A stretch of 55,841 nt of DNA from assembly GCF_007845645.1 (NCBI RefSeq), contig NZ_VCQV01000013.1, positions 54,963 through 110,803 of the forward strand, in the 5' to 3' direction. Numbering within the stretch: position 1 is the stretch's first letter; every line of letters begins with the position of its first letter. The notes below the pieces were generated by a model, which saw only the letters and a program-made list of their open reading frames with translations, had not been told where the DNA came from and searched no databases. Origin of the DNA: Leekyejoonella antrihumi. Lineage in GTDB: Bacteria; Actinomycetota; Actinomycetes; Actinomycetales; Dermatophilaceae. Position numbers and translations under genes: made by a program. Shown here piece after piece: positions 45,702 to 55,200 of the stretch.

Positions 45702-46299
45702 GTCCGTCCTCCTTCTGGGTCGACCAACCTGACAGCAACGCATCGAGGTCGGTCGAAAGGCGTTCAATGAGAGAGCCTTCAGGGTGCACCGACCATGCAA
45801 GGCAGCCGCCCTCCATCGCGGTCGAGACGATTCGCGCGAGTTGAGCGGGCGCGGTCCTGTCGACGAGCTGTCCGGCGTTGACGGCAGCCTGCGCGTGACC
45901 CTCGAGGTGGCGACGAACGTGACCCCATCCGACATGCAGCCAGCCGCACATCTCGTCGTTCTGCAGATCGATCGCTAATGCCGCGAGCTGCTTTGACGCC
46001 GTCAGCGGGTTGTCCAGGTCGTGGTAGCTGTGCAGCGCCACGGCACGCAGTCGCTGCATGGGCGAGTCGATCCCGCGGACCGCCGCCGTCAGTTCGCCGT
46101 CCAAGGAGACGACCCACCGCTGCGAGAGCCGCAGGAAGAGCCGCTCCTTCGATCCGAATCGCTTGATATAGGTCGCCGCCGACACCCCGGCGGCCTCCGC
46201 CGCCTTGCCGAGAGTGAACCGGGACGGGCCCTCGGTCATCAGGACTCGATCGGCTGCATCGAGCAACTCATCGTCGGAGGTCGCTTCCGGCCGCGCCAT
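45694..46299 (-). CDS. TetR-family regulator
   Basis: 201 residues. Helix-turn-helix: DELLDAADRVLMTEGPSRF then TLGKAAEAAGVSAATYIKRFGSKERLF; the rest is a helical ligand domain. ATG 46299 is the natural start. A long palindrome at 46331-46368 just upstream is its likely operator. It overlaps the downstream SDR gene by eight bases. It is divergent from an ArsR-SRPBCC pair. Confidence 0.9.
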   Translation of the reverse strand: MARPEATSDDELLDAADRVLMTEGPSRFTLGKAAEAAGVSAATYIKRFGSKERLFLRLSQRWVVSLDGELTAAVRGIDSPMQRLRAVALHSYHDLDNPLTASKQLAALAIDLQNDEMCGWLHVGWGHVRRHLEGHAQAAVNAGQLVDRTAPAQLARIVSTAMEGGCLAWSVHPEGSLIERLSTDLDALLSGWSTQKEDGHG

Positions 46300-46330
46300 C
46301 TCCGCCACCTCCGTATGACGTCTCAGCTCC

Positions 46331-46368
46331 TGACACAATAAGTGAATGCCGGTTTACTAATTGTGTCA
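46331..46368. promoter_or_regulatory. Long TetR operator palindrome
   Basis: Arms TGACACAAT (46331-46339) and ATTGTGTCA (46360-46368) are exact complements. The symmetry continues inward with a few mismatches (AAGTGAA against TTTACTA) to a CCGG centre. It lies 32 bases before the tetR start, between tetR and the divergent arsR. Confidence 0.82.
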
Positions 46369-46400
46369 ACCGATGGTTCGAACCGAACTTCACATAACCC

Positions 46401-46430
46401 TTGCTGTATATAACTTACAACTGATATAAA
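46401..46430 (+). promoter_or_regulatory. Promoter of the arsR-SRPBCC operon
   Basis: TTGCTG at 46401-46406 and TATAAA at 46425-46430 are 18 bases apart in an AT-rich stretch, six bases before the arsR start. The leader would therefore be very short or absent. ArsR autoregulation at this AT-rich, partly symmetric sequence is likely. Confidence 0.5.
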
Positions 46431-46436
46431 ATTTGC

Positions 46437-46778
46437 ATGAACGCCTTTGAGATCCTGGGTGACCCGGTGCGACGCCGGATCGTCGAGCTGCTGGCCGACG
46501 GGGAGATTCCTGCCGGCGCGGTGACCGAGGTCATCGGCACCGAGTTCGGCATCTCCCAACCGGCGGTGTCGGCGCAGCTCAGGGTCCTTCGTGAGGCCGG
46601 TTTCGCCGCCGTGCGCCCGCAGGGGGCCCGGCGTCTCTACGCCATTCGGCCGGACGCATTCGACGAGGTCGATGCCTGGCTCACCACGAACCGCCGGCGG
46701 TGGACGCAGTCCCTCGACGCGCTCGACACCGAGATCGCCCGTGGCCGGTCACGCCGCGAGCAGGGAGGAAAGCCATGA
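46437..46778 (+). CDS. ArsR-family regulator
   Basis: 113 residues. Winged-helix motif: MNAFEILGDPVRRRIVELLADGE-type start and GISQPAVSAQLRVLREAGF, with wing AVRPQGARRLYAI. No metal-binding cysteines are present. The start lies just six bases after the -10 box, suggesting leaderless translation. The stop overlaps the start of the SRPBCC gene (ATGA), the usual arrangement for this regulator-SRPBCC pair. Confidence 0.9.
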   Translation: MNAFEILGDPVRRRIVELLADGEIPAGAVTEVIGTEFGISQPAVSAQLRVLREAGFAAVRPQGARRLYAIRPDAFDEVDAWLTTNRRRWTQSLDALDTEIARGRSRREQGGKP

Positions 46779-47737
46779 TCGACGACGTGCAGGACCCGAT
46801 CCAGCGGGTCCTTGGGGGCACACCCGACCAGCCGTCTCTGACCTTCGAACGCCGATTCCGCACAACCCCGGCCGACCTCTGGGAGGCGATCACCGACCCG
46901 GAACGGCTATCTCGATGGTTCGGCCGACTGGATACGGCCGTCCCCCAACGAGTCGGCGACAGGTTCGGCATCCACCTCGGCGACGACGAGGACCACGCGG
47001 TCGGCGTCATCACCGCCTGCCGCCCGCCCGAGCACCTGGCCTATGAGTGGGCCTGGCAGGGCGAACGCACCAGCCTGGTCGACGTCACGCTCACGGCCGG
47101 CGACGGGCACACGACGCTGCTCCTGACTCACCGGCTGACCGAACGGGATCATGCGGTCGAGTACGGCGGCGGCTGGGAGGAGTTGCTGGGCTCACTGGCC
47201 AACCAGCTCTCCCCCGCCACCAGGTCGGATCACGACGCGGCCACCACGGAGGCCGAAGGAAACCGGCAGTGGTCGCAGCTGCTCGAACTACGAGACACGG
47301 CAGCCGATCTGCGCCTCACGCGCACGCTGCCCGCCATCGAAGACGACGTATGGCGCGCGCTCACCACCCGCGAGGGTCTCGCCGCCTGGTGGTGGCCCAG
47401 TCTCGGCACGACCTACGAGCTGGCCACGCACGTCGGTGGCCACTACCGGTTCACCGCCGGGCAAGCCGGTTTTGCGGTGCACGGCACCTACCTCGAGATC
47501 GATGAGGGCCGGCACCTTGCCTGCTCGTGGATCTGGCAGGACGCTGACGGCGACCGCCCGGTCGACCGGGTGGACATTACACTCTCACCAACTGACGAAG
47601 GGTCCGGCACGAACCTCGAAGTGTGGCATCGCGGCCCGTGGACCGACCGCAGCCAGGTCGAGAACTACCGTCTCGGCTGGACCTCGACACTCGACGCGCT
47701 GACGAGCAGACTGGCCGCGCCGCAGGTCAACCGGTAA
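46775..47737 (+). CDS. Double SRPBCC (AHSA1-like) domain protein
   Basis: 320 residues with two AHSA1/START-like domains, about residues 20-150 (FERRFRTTPADLWEAITDPERLSRWFG) and 180-320 (LRLTRTLPAIEDDVWRALTTREGLAAWWW). Such proteins bind hydrophobic ligands in a helix-grip cavity; the ligand is unknown. Translation is coupled to the upstream arsR. It ends before a strong hairpin shared with the convergent second ArsR-SRPBCC pair. Confidence 0.88.
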   Translation: MIDDVQDPIQRVLGGTPDQPSLTFERRFRTTPADLWEAITDPERLSRWFGRLDTAVPQRVGDRFGIHLGDDEDHAVGVITACRPPEHLAYEWAWQGERTSLVDVTLTAGDGHTTLLLTHRLTERDHAVEYGGGWEELLGSLANQLSPATRSDHDAATTEAEGNRQWSQLLELRDTAADLRLTRTLPAIEDDVWRALTTREGLAAWWWPSLGTTYELATHVGGHYRFTAGQAGFAVHGTYLEIDEGRHLACSWIWQDADGDRPVDRVDITLSPTDEGSGTNLEVWHRGPWTDRSQVENYRLGWTSTLDALTSRLAAPQVNR

Positions 47738-47808
47738 CCGCAGGCTCTTCTACCGCGAGAGATCCACCGTTCCACCGACAGGAGTCGAGCGCCACCGGCC
47801 CGCGCCAG

Positions 47809-47845
47809 GGCCCGGCATACCCGCAAAGTCGCGGTATGCCGGGCC
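47809..47845. terminator. Bidirectional terminator between the two ArsR-SRPBCC pairs
   Basis: GGCCCGGCATAC (47809-47820) pairs with GTATGCCGGGCC (47834-47845), extended by CGC/GCG with one bulged base and a six-base loop. It lies between convergent stops at 47737 and 47878. Confidence 0.75.
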
Positions 47846-47877
47846 GACGAGTCGTGTTCACGTGACGGCACGGCCGA

Positions 47878-48234
47878 TCAGTCGTGTTGTGCTCCCTGGC
47901 GTTGAATCTCCTCGGAGATCCGCTTGATCCGCCGGAGCCGGGCGTCCCAGGCGTTGCTCACGGCGTGCAGCTGTGCGACGGCTCGGGCAAACTGCGCGTC
48001 ATCGATCCGGTAGCGCCGCTCGCGGCCTGCAGTGACGCCGTGGACCAGACCGGCACGGTCGAGGACGCCGAGATGCTTGGCGACCGCCTGCCGCGTGACC
48101 GGCAGCTGCTCGCTCAGCGAGGTGGCCGTGCCGAGCCCGGTCGCGAGCAGCAGGTCGAGCATCCTTCGGCGGGTCGGATCCCCGATCGCCGACCACAGGT
48201 CGTCCTCGATGTCCCCGGTCGCCAGGGCACTCAT
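47878..48234 (-). CDS. ArsR-family regulator (second copy)
   Basis: 118 residues. Winged helix DLWSAIGDPTRRRMLDLLL, SLSEQLPVTRQAVAKHLGVLDRAGL and wing GRERRYRIDDAQF. It belongs to the common ArsR subgroup paired with AHSA1-type SRPBCC genes. Here the regulator is second in the operon, its ATG overlapping the SRPBCC stop (ATGA). The pair is convergent with the first ArsR-SRPBCC pair and shares its terminator. Confidence 0.9.
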   Translation of the reverse strand: MSALATGDIEDDLWSAIGDPTRRRMLDLLLATGLGTATSLSEQLPVTRQAVAKHLGVLDRAGLVHGVTAGRERRYRIDDAQFARAVAQLHAVSNAWDARLRRIKRISEEIQRQGAQHD

Positions 48235-48692
48235 GACCGGACGTCCAGCGCCGCGACGCACGGTGCCAACCGCGGCAGGAAGTAGTCCCAGCCATTGAGG
48301 TGGTCGTTGTACTGCTCCTCGAGGACGGCGGCTTCCCAGCCCATCTCGCGGAAGCCGGTCTCGTTGAACCTGAGAAGTGTCCCATCGCCGGCTGCGGTCA
48401 GCTCAAAGGTCACCAGCAGCGAGTTACCCTCCGCTGCAGTCTCGTCGGCCGGTTGGGTCCAGCGGAAGGCGAACCGCCAGGGCGGCTGCACGTCGACAAC
48501 GCTCAGTGCGACGGCCTGTCCGCCGCCCTCGGCATCGCCGAACACGATCTCGCCTACCGCACCCGGCACCGCCTCGTAGCGGGCGTCGTCCGGCCACCAC
48601 TTCTTGACGTGCTCCGGGCGACTCACCACCTCGAACACGATGTCTGGCGTGGCGTCGATGTACATCTCCCGCTCGATCGTGCCGAACTCCAT
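48231..48692 (-). CDS. SRPBCC (AHSA1-like) protein
   Basis: 153 residues, a single AHSA1-like domain: IEREMYIDATPDIVFEVVSRPEHVKKWW, GDAEGGGQAVAL, PPWRFAFRW and FNETGFREMGWE. ATG 48692 has GGAGGAAT about four bases upstream. It is the first gene of a two-gene operon with arsR. Ligand unknown. Divergent from the thioredoxin-domain gene. Confidence 0.88.
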   Translation of the reverse strand: MEFGTIEREMYIDATPDIVFEVVSRPEHVKKWWPDDARYEAVPGAVGEIVFGDAEGGGQAVALSVVDVQPPWRFAFRWTQPADETAAEGNSLLVTFELTAAGDGTLLRFNETGFREMGWEAAVLEEQYNDHLNGWDYFLPRLAPCVAALDVRS

Positions 48693-48822
48693 GATTCCTC
48701 CGAACTCATCACGCAACCTTTTATTGCTCCTCACCGTACACCGCGAGTCGACGATGCGCAACCATTAGTTGCACAGATGCCCGCGAGTCCCTCTGAAATG
48801 ACGGAAGTGACACCCTTGAGGT

Positions 48823-50799
48823 ATGGCGAACCAGCTCGCGAACTCCACCAGTCCCTACCTCCTCCAGCACCAGGACAACCCGGTCGACTGGTGGGAGTGG
48901 TGCGATGACGCCTTTGCCGAGGCGAGACGACGAGGCGTGCCGGTGTTCCTCTCGATCGGGTATGCCGCGTGCCACTGGTGCCACGTCATGGCCCACCAGT
49001 CGTTCGAGGACGAGACCGTGGCGGCCGCGATCAACGCGGACTTCGTGGCAATCAAGGTGGACCGAGAGGAACGGCCGGACATCGACGCGGTCTACATGAA
49101 CGCGACCACCGCGATGACCGGACAGGGCGGCTGGCCGATGACCTGTCTGCTGACACCGGCTGGCGAGCCGTTCTTCGCCGGCACCTACCTTCCGAAGCCG
49201 CAGCTGCTCGGGCTTCTGCAGGCCGCGCACCAGACCTGGACCGAGCAGCAGAGCACGGTGCTCGACTCGGCGAGCCACATCGTGCAGCAGTTGCAGGACA
49301 TCGGATCCACGACCGCCGCGGCCACCACGTTCGACGCCGCCCAGCTGGACCACGCGGTGGCCCGGCTGCAGACGACCTACGACAGCGTCAACGGCGGGTT
49401 CGGCACATCACCGAAGTTCCCACCGTCCATGGTGCTCGAGCTGCTGCTGCGGCAGTACGCGCGCACCGGCGCGGCCGGAGCGCTCGAGATGGTAGAGGGC
49501 ACCTGCGAAGCCATGGCACGCGGCGGGATCTACGACCAGCTCGCCGGCGGCTTCGCGCGGTACTCCGTCGACGCCGGCTGGGTCGTGCCGCACTTCGAGA
49601 AGATGCTCTATGACAACGCCCAGCTGCTGCGGGTTTACGCCCACTGGTGGCGAGTGTCCGGCTCTGCCCTGGCCGCCCGAATTGCCCGGGAGACAGCAGA
49701 CTTCATCCGTGTGCAGCTCGGCACCGCAGAGGGCGGCTTCGCCTCGGCGCTCGACGCGGACACCGACGGTGTCGAAGGTCTGACCTACGCGTGGACGCCG
49801 AGCCAGCTGCGGGAGGTGCTTGGCGACGAGGAGGGCGCACGCGCCGCCGATCTGCTGTCGGTCACGCCGGAGGGCTCCTTCGAGCACGGGTCCTCGACCC
49901 TGCAGCTGCGCACCGACCCCGACGACCCCGCCTGGTGGCAGGGCGTGCGCACGCGCCTGCTGGGCGCGCGAGACCAGCGCCCGCAGCCCGCTCGCGACGA
50001 CAAGGTCGTCACCTCCTGGAACGGTCTTGCCGTCGCCGCTCTCGCAGATGCCGGCACGATCCTCGACGAGCCGCAGTGGGTCGCCGATGCGGTGCGATGT
50101 GCCACCTTCCTGATGGAGCATCACCTGGCCGGGGGGCGTCTTCGCCGCACCTCACGCGACGGTCGGATCGGTTCGGCTGCAGGCGTCTCCGACGATTACG
50201 GCAACCTTGCCGAGGGTCTGCTTGCACTGCATCAGGCGACCGCTGACCCGTCCTGGCTCGGCGCCGCACAGGGCCTGCTCGACACCGCAATCGAGCACTT
50301 CATCGCCGACGACGGCGGGTTCTTCGACACGGCCGATGACGCCGAGGAGCTCTTCTCCCGCCCGCGCGGCCGCGGCGACAACGCGGAGCCGTCGGGCACC
50401 GCGGCCCTCGCCGGCGCCCTGCTCACCTGCAGCGCCCTGACCGGTGACACCCGCTACCGCGACGTCGCTGACCGCGCACTGGCAGCGATGACCCACACCG
50501 CCGATCGTGACCCTCGGTTTGCCGGGTGGGGCCTGGCAGTCGCCGAGGCCTCGATCGTCGGCCCCCTGCAGGTGGCGATCGTCGGGGACGCCACTGGCGG
50601 GCTCACCCGCGTCGCCACGGGGTCGTCCTCCCCCGGCCTCGTCCTGGTCAGCGGCATGCCGGACGCCGACGGGGTGCCGCTGCTCGCCGAGCGTCCACTG
50701 GCAGGCGGCGAGCCCACGGCATACGTCTGCCGAGGATTCGTCTGTGATGCACCGGTCACCGATCCGGAGGCACTCGCCGACCAGCTCAGTCTCCCCTGA
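48823..50799 (+). CDS. Thioredoxin-domain protein of the YyaL/DUF255 family
   Basis: 658 residues. The N-terminal domain begins NQLANSTSPYLLQHQDNPVDW with the CxxC-like motif GYAACHWCHVMAHQSF, characteristic of the family; the rest is an (alpha/alpha)6 barrel-like region (GFARYSVDAGWVVPHFEKMLYDNAQ). The enzymatic role is not established; family proteins are called spermatogenesis-associated protein 20 in animals. ATG 48823 is preceded by TTGAGGT. It stands alone. Confidence 0.92.
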   Translation: MANQLANSTSPYLLQHQDNPVDWWEWCDDAFAEARRRGVPVFLSIGYAACHWCHVMAHQSFEDETVAAAINADFVAIKVDREERPDIDAVYMNATTAMTGQGGWPMTCLLTPAGEPFFAGTYLPKPQLLGLLQAAHQTWTEQQSTVLDSASHIVQQLQDIGSTTAAATTFDAAQLDHAVARLQTTYDSVNGGFGTSPKFPPSMVLELLLRQYARTGAAGALEMVEGTCEAMARGGIYDQLAGGFARYSVDAGWVVPHFEKMLYDNAQLLRVYAHWWRVSGSALAARIARETADFIRVQLGTAEGGFASALDADTDGVEGLTYAWTPSQLREVLGDEEGARAADLLSVTPEGSFEHGSSTLQLRTDPDDPAWWQGVRTRLLGARDQRPQPARDDKVVTSWNGLAVAALADAGTILDEPQWVADAVRCATFLMEHHLAGGRLRRTSRDGRIGSAAGVSDDYGNLAEGLLALHQATADPSWLGAAQGLLDTAIEHFIADDGGFFDTADDAEELFSRPRGRGDNAEPSGTAALAGALLTCSALTGDTRYRDVADRALAAMTHTADRDPRFAGWGLAVAEASIVGPLQVAIVGDATGGLTRVATGSSSPGLVLVSGMPDADGVPLLAERPLAGGEPTAYVCRGFVCDAPVTDPEALADQLSLP

Positions 50800-50824
50800 A
50801 ACCTGACACCGCCCTCGGAGGGGG

Positions 50825-51742
50825 TTAGGTGGCCAGGTTCAGGAGGCGGGCACCGTTGTGCCAGAGCACGTCGCGCATCCAGTCGTCACCGAGGTCCAGC
50901 CGGGCCAGCGCCTCCAGCTGATGCGCATAGGCATACGGAATGTTGGGAAAGTCGCTCCCGAGGATCACCTTGTCCTGCAGGTCGGGCAGCCGCTCGACAT
51001 AGGAGCTGGGCATCGACGACCTGGCTTCGGTGAAGTCCGTCCCGCACATGGTCGTGTCCAGACGCACGTTCGGATACTTCTGCGCCAGGTCGGCAAACTC
51101 ATGGTACTCAGGCATCCCCAGGTGCGCGACGACCAGCGTCAGCAATGGGAAGCGTGCCAGCACGTCGCCAATCCGCGCCGCACCGGTGAACTCACCTGGC
51201 AGCGGTGCGGATCCGGCGTGAATCACGATTGGCATACCGGCATCGGACAGAGCCCCCCAAGCCGGGTCGAGCAGCGGGTCGTTCGGTGCGAACCGGCCAA
51301 CCTGCACGTGCACCTTGAAAAGCCGCGCCCCGTCGGCGACGGCCTGCGCGACGTAGTCGCCCACCCCCTCCTCGGGATAGAGCGTGCCGCAGTGGATGGC
51401 GTCCGGCACCCGCTGGGCGAACTCCGCGCACCAGGCGTTGAGCCACTGCGCCATGCCGGGCTTGTGGGGGTACGCCAGCGCCGGGATCGCCTTGAGTCCG
51501 AAGCCCCGCAAGATGTCCAGCCGGGCCTGCTCATCGAGCCGGTACTCGATCGGCCACTCCTGGCCGTAGTGCTCACCGGCGTCGTCGAAGTAGGCCCACA
51601 CCTTGCGCAGCATCGGTTCGGGCAGGAAGTGCACATGGATGTCCGCGAGCCCGGGCAGACCGAGAGCGTCGACGTATGCCGGGATGTCTGCGTCCGTCAG
51701 AGGTCCGGGCGTGGTCTGTGCGGGCCGGGGGCTGAGAGTCAC
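50825..51742 (-). CDS. Amidohydrolase (TIM-barrel, metal dependent)
   Basis: 305 residues of the amidohydrolase_2 group. The first metal motif is DIHVHFLPEPM, followed by an internal His in IVIHAGSAPLPGEF, VVAHLGMPEYHEFADLA, and the terminal Asp in ILGSDFPNIPYAY. Such enzymes hydrolyse or decarboxylate cyclic substrates; the substrate is not evident. GTG 51742 starts the frame. It is divergent from the phosphoribosyltransferase gene. Confidence 0.9.
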   Translation of the reverse strand: MTLSPRPAQTTPGPLTDADIPAYVDALGLPGLADIHVHFLPEPMLRKVWAYFDDAGEHYGQEWPIEYRLDEQARLDILRGFGLKAIPALAYPHKPGMAQWLNAWCAEFAQRVPDAIHCGTLYPEEGVGDYVAQAVADGARLFKVHVQVGRFAPNDPLLDPAWGALSDAGMPIVIHAGSAPLPGEFTGAARIGDVLARFPLLTLVVAHLGMPEYHEFADLAQKYPNVRLDTTMCGTDFTEARSSMPSSYVERLPDLQDKVILGSDFPNIPYAYAHQLEALARLDLGDDWMRDVLWHNGARLLNLAT

Positions 51743-51771
51743 GTTCCGACTCTATCCAGCACACTAGGCCT

Positions 51772-52248
51772 ATGACACAGCGCGAGACCCTCACCTGGGA
51801 ACTGTTCGGCACGGCGAGCCGGGAGCTCGCCCAGACCATCGCCGACGACGGCTACCAGCCGGACCTGATCATGTCGATCGCGCGCGGCGGCCTGATCCCA
51901 GCCGGTGCAATCAGCTATGCACTCGGCATCAAGAACGTGCACGTCATGAACGTCGAGTTCTACACGGGGATCGACGAGCGGCTCCCGATGCCGGTGATGC
52001 TCCCGCCGGTCCCCCAACCGGTCGACCTGTCCGGCGCGACCGTGCTGGTCATCGACGATGTCGCGGACACCGGCGGCACCCTCGAGCTGGTGCGCAAGTT
52101 CTGCGCGGACAAGGTCCAGGAGACCCGCTGCGCCGTCATCTACGAGAAGTCGCACTCGATCATCAAGTCCGACTACGTCTGGCGGCGCACCGACCAGTGG
52201 ATCGACTTCCCCTGGTCCAGCCGGCCGCAGATCACCGTCGAGCGTTAG
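51772..52248 (+). CDS. Phosphoribosyltransferase family protein
   Basis: 158 residues of the type I PRT fold. The PRPP motif is VLVIDDVADTGGTLEL, and the N-terminal SIARGGLIPAGAISYALGI is typical of xanthine/hypoxanthine-type enzymes. The exact purine base or another role cannot be told. The stop overlaps the convergent lysX stop by four bases. Confidence 0.9.
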   Translation: MTQRETLTWELFGTASRELAQTIADDGYQPDLIMSIARGGLIPAGAISYALGIKNVHVMNVEFYTGIDERLPMPVMLPPVPQPVDLSGATVLVIDDVADTGGTLELVRKFCADKVQETRCAVIYEKSHSIIKSDYVWRRTDQWIDFPWSSRPQITVER

Positions 52249-55200
52249 TCGGCGCTCTGCGGTCGGACGAACGGGAACGCCAGCGTGGCCCGGATGCTCG
52301 CCCCCGTGAGCATCATGATCAGGCGGTCGACCCCGATGCCCAGACCGCCGGTGGGCGGCATCGCCAGCTCCAGCGCCTCCAGGAACGGCTCATCGACCTG
52401 CATCGCCTCCAGGTCGCCGGCGGCAGCGGCCATCGACTGCGCGACCAGCCGCCGACGCTGCTCCACCGGATCGGTCAGCTCGCTGTAGGCCGTTCCGATC
52501 TCGGCGCCGAACGCGACCAGGTCCCAGCGTTCGGCCAGTCGCGGATCACGACGATGAGGTCGGGTCAGTGGCGAGGTCTCCACCGGAAAGTCGGTGTAGA
52601 AGGTCGGAAACACCGTCTGCTTCTCGACGAGGGCGTCGTAAAGCTCGGTGACCAGGAATCCACCGCTCGACCCGGTCGGCACGGCGACACCGTGCGTACG
52701 GCATACGGCCGCGACCTCGTCCCGCGTGGAGGCGGAGGTCAGCGGTGTGCCGGAGGCACGGGAGACCGCATCGTGCACGGTCAGCACCGGCCACGGCGGC
52801 GTGAGGTCGACCGTCTCACCGCCGGGCCGACGAGCGACGGCACTCCCGTTGACGGCGGTCGCGACCCGCAGGATCACCTCGCGAGTCAACTCCCGCATGG
52901 TGGTGTAGTCCCCGTAGGCGGCGTACGCCTCCAGCGCGGTGAACTCGGGGTTGTGCGTCGCGTCGACCCCCTCGTTGCGGAAGTTCCGGCCGATCTCGAA
53001 CACCCGCTGCATACCGCCGACGGCCAGCCGTTTGAGATAGAGCTCCGGAGCGATGCGCAGGAACAGGTCCATGCTGTAGGCATTGATGTGCGTCTGGAAC
53101 GGCCGTGCGGTGGCGCCGCCGTGCACCGCCTGCAACATGGGCGTCTCGACCTCGCAGAACTCGTGGTCCTGCATCGCCTCGCGCAGCGCGCGGACCCCGC
53201 GGGACCGGCTCTGCAGCAGGTGCATCGCCCCCTGATTCATGACCAGGTCGAGACTGCGGTGCCTGACTCGACTCTCCTCGCTGAGCGTCGCGTGCAGATC
53301 GGGCATCGGAGTCAGACACTTGGCGGCCATCTGCCACGACGTCATGAGCACCGACAGCTCGCCACGCCGTGACACCGTAACCGGCCCCGTCACGCTGACC
53401 AGGTCACCGAGGTCGACGACGCTCCGCCACCTGGCACGCTCCTCGCAGGGCGTGTCCGCCATCGTCACCATCACCTGGATGCGTGCCTTCTCGTCCTGCA
53501 GCACCGCAAAACACACCCCCCCGAAGTCGCGCAGAGCCCGCACCCGCCCGCACACGGACACCACGTCGTCGGTGCGCTCCCCCGGGGACAGGTCCGGATG
53601 CACCGCGCGCACAGCCGCCACGCGGTCGGTGCGAGCGACCTTCGCGGGGTAGGCCGATCGGTGCTCCTCCTCGAGCTGGCGCAGCTTGGCGCGGCGCACC
53701 CGCTGCTGCTCGCTGAGGATCGGAGCAGGAGCCATCGGCATCAACAGCTCGTCCTCCTGCTGCAGCACCCGCTGCACGAAGTCGGGCTCGGGACGCGGTC
53801 GCTGCACCTCCTCCGGACGTGGTCCGACGAGCAATCGCGGACCGAGCATCGGGACGAAACCTTCGGCCACGCCCATCGCGAGGCCGGCACGCGGCACGGT
53901 CAGGGCGGCGTCGTAGCACAGCAGCCGCGGCACCCACTCCGGCCGGTACTTCTCATTGCTGCGATAGAGCGTCTCGAGCTGGTAGAACCGCGAAGCGAAG
54001 GACAGCAGCGAGTCGGTCACCTTGGTGACCGGCCCGGCGCCGACCTGGTCCGCATTGTTGAACACGTTGCGGAAGACCGCGAAGTTCAACGACACCCGGC
54101 GTATGCCGTGCTCCGGCCCGAGCTCGATCAGCTTTGCCACCAGGTATTCGTTCAGCCCGTTCTCGGCATCCCGGTCCCTCCGCATGAGGTCGAGCGAGAC
54201 GCCGCGCACGCCCCACGGCACAAAGGACAGAAAGCCGCGAATCGTCCCACTGGCGTCATGTGCCGTGACGAGCACACATCGCCCGTCGGCCGGGTCGCCG
54301 AGCCGGTTCAGGGCCATCGAGAAGCCTCGCTCCGCCTCGTTGCCACGCCACCGGTCGGCCAACTGTTCGATCATCCTCAGCTCCTCGGGCGACAGCTCGT
54401 GGTGCCTGCGCACCCGGCAGCTGTACCCCGCCCGGCTGATCCGTGACACCGCTTGACGCACGGGCCGCATGGTGCGTCCACTCAGGCTGAATGAGTCGAC
54501 GTCGATAATGGCCTCATCGCCCAACGGGAACGCCTTCAGACCGGCCGCGACGTAGCGCTTGGTGCCCTCCTCGCTGGAGGACAGCACCGCGGCGTACAGC
54601 CCCTGGGTCCGGCACTGCTGCAACCAGGCCTGCACCGCGGCCGACCACGAGCTCGGTAGGCCGATCGGGTCCGCACTCGCGACACTGACCGAGCCCTCGA
54701 CCCGGTAGGTCACCGCCGCCCGACCATCCGGCGCGAAGATCACCGCCTTGTCCCGCCGCGTGGCGAAGTAGCCCAACGAGTCGTGCTCACCGTGCTCCAG
54801 CAGGAGTCGTCGGACCGCCAATTCCTCCTGCGTGGACTGCGCCGCACGGCCCCGGCCGGACCGCCAGAACACCAGTAGTGCCAGCACCAGGGCGGCCGTC
54901 GACATGACGCCGGCCAGTCCATAGATCCAGCCATGACCAAGGTCTCCGGTGAAGCCGGGGGTGCCCACCGGAGTCGAGACACCGAGCGTCGAGCGCGCGG
55001 CCCACACAACCTTCTCCCGGACGCCCTTCAACTGCCCCGGGAGCGAAAAAACGAGGAGCACGGTGATGCTCAACGAAAGGGCAAGCCCGCTGAGCAGCAC
55101 GCCCAACGCCGCCACCCGACTGCCCGGTGTGAGCCTGGCCGGGAAGGCGCTGCGGCTGCGAACGACCAGGACGAGCAGCACCAGTCCCACGATCAACGAC

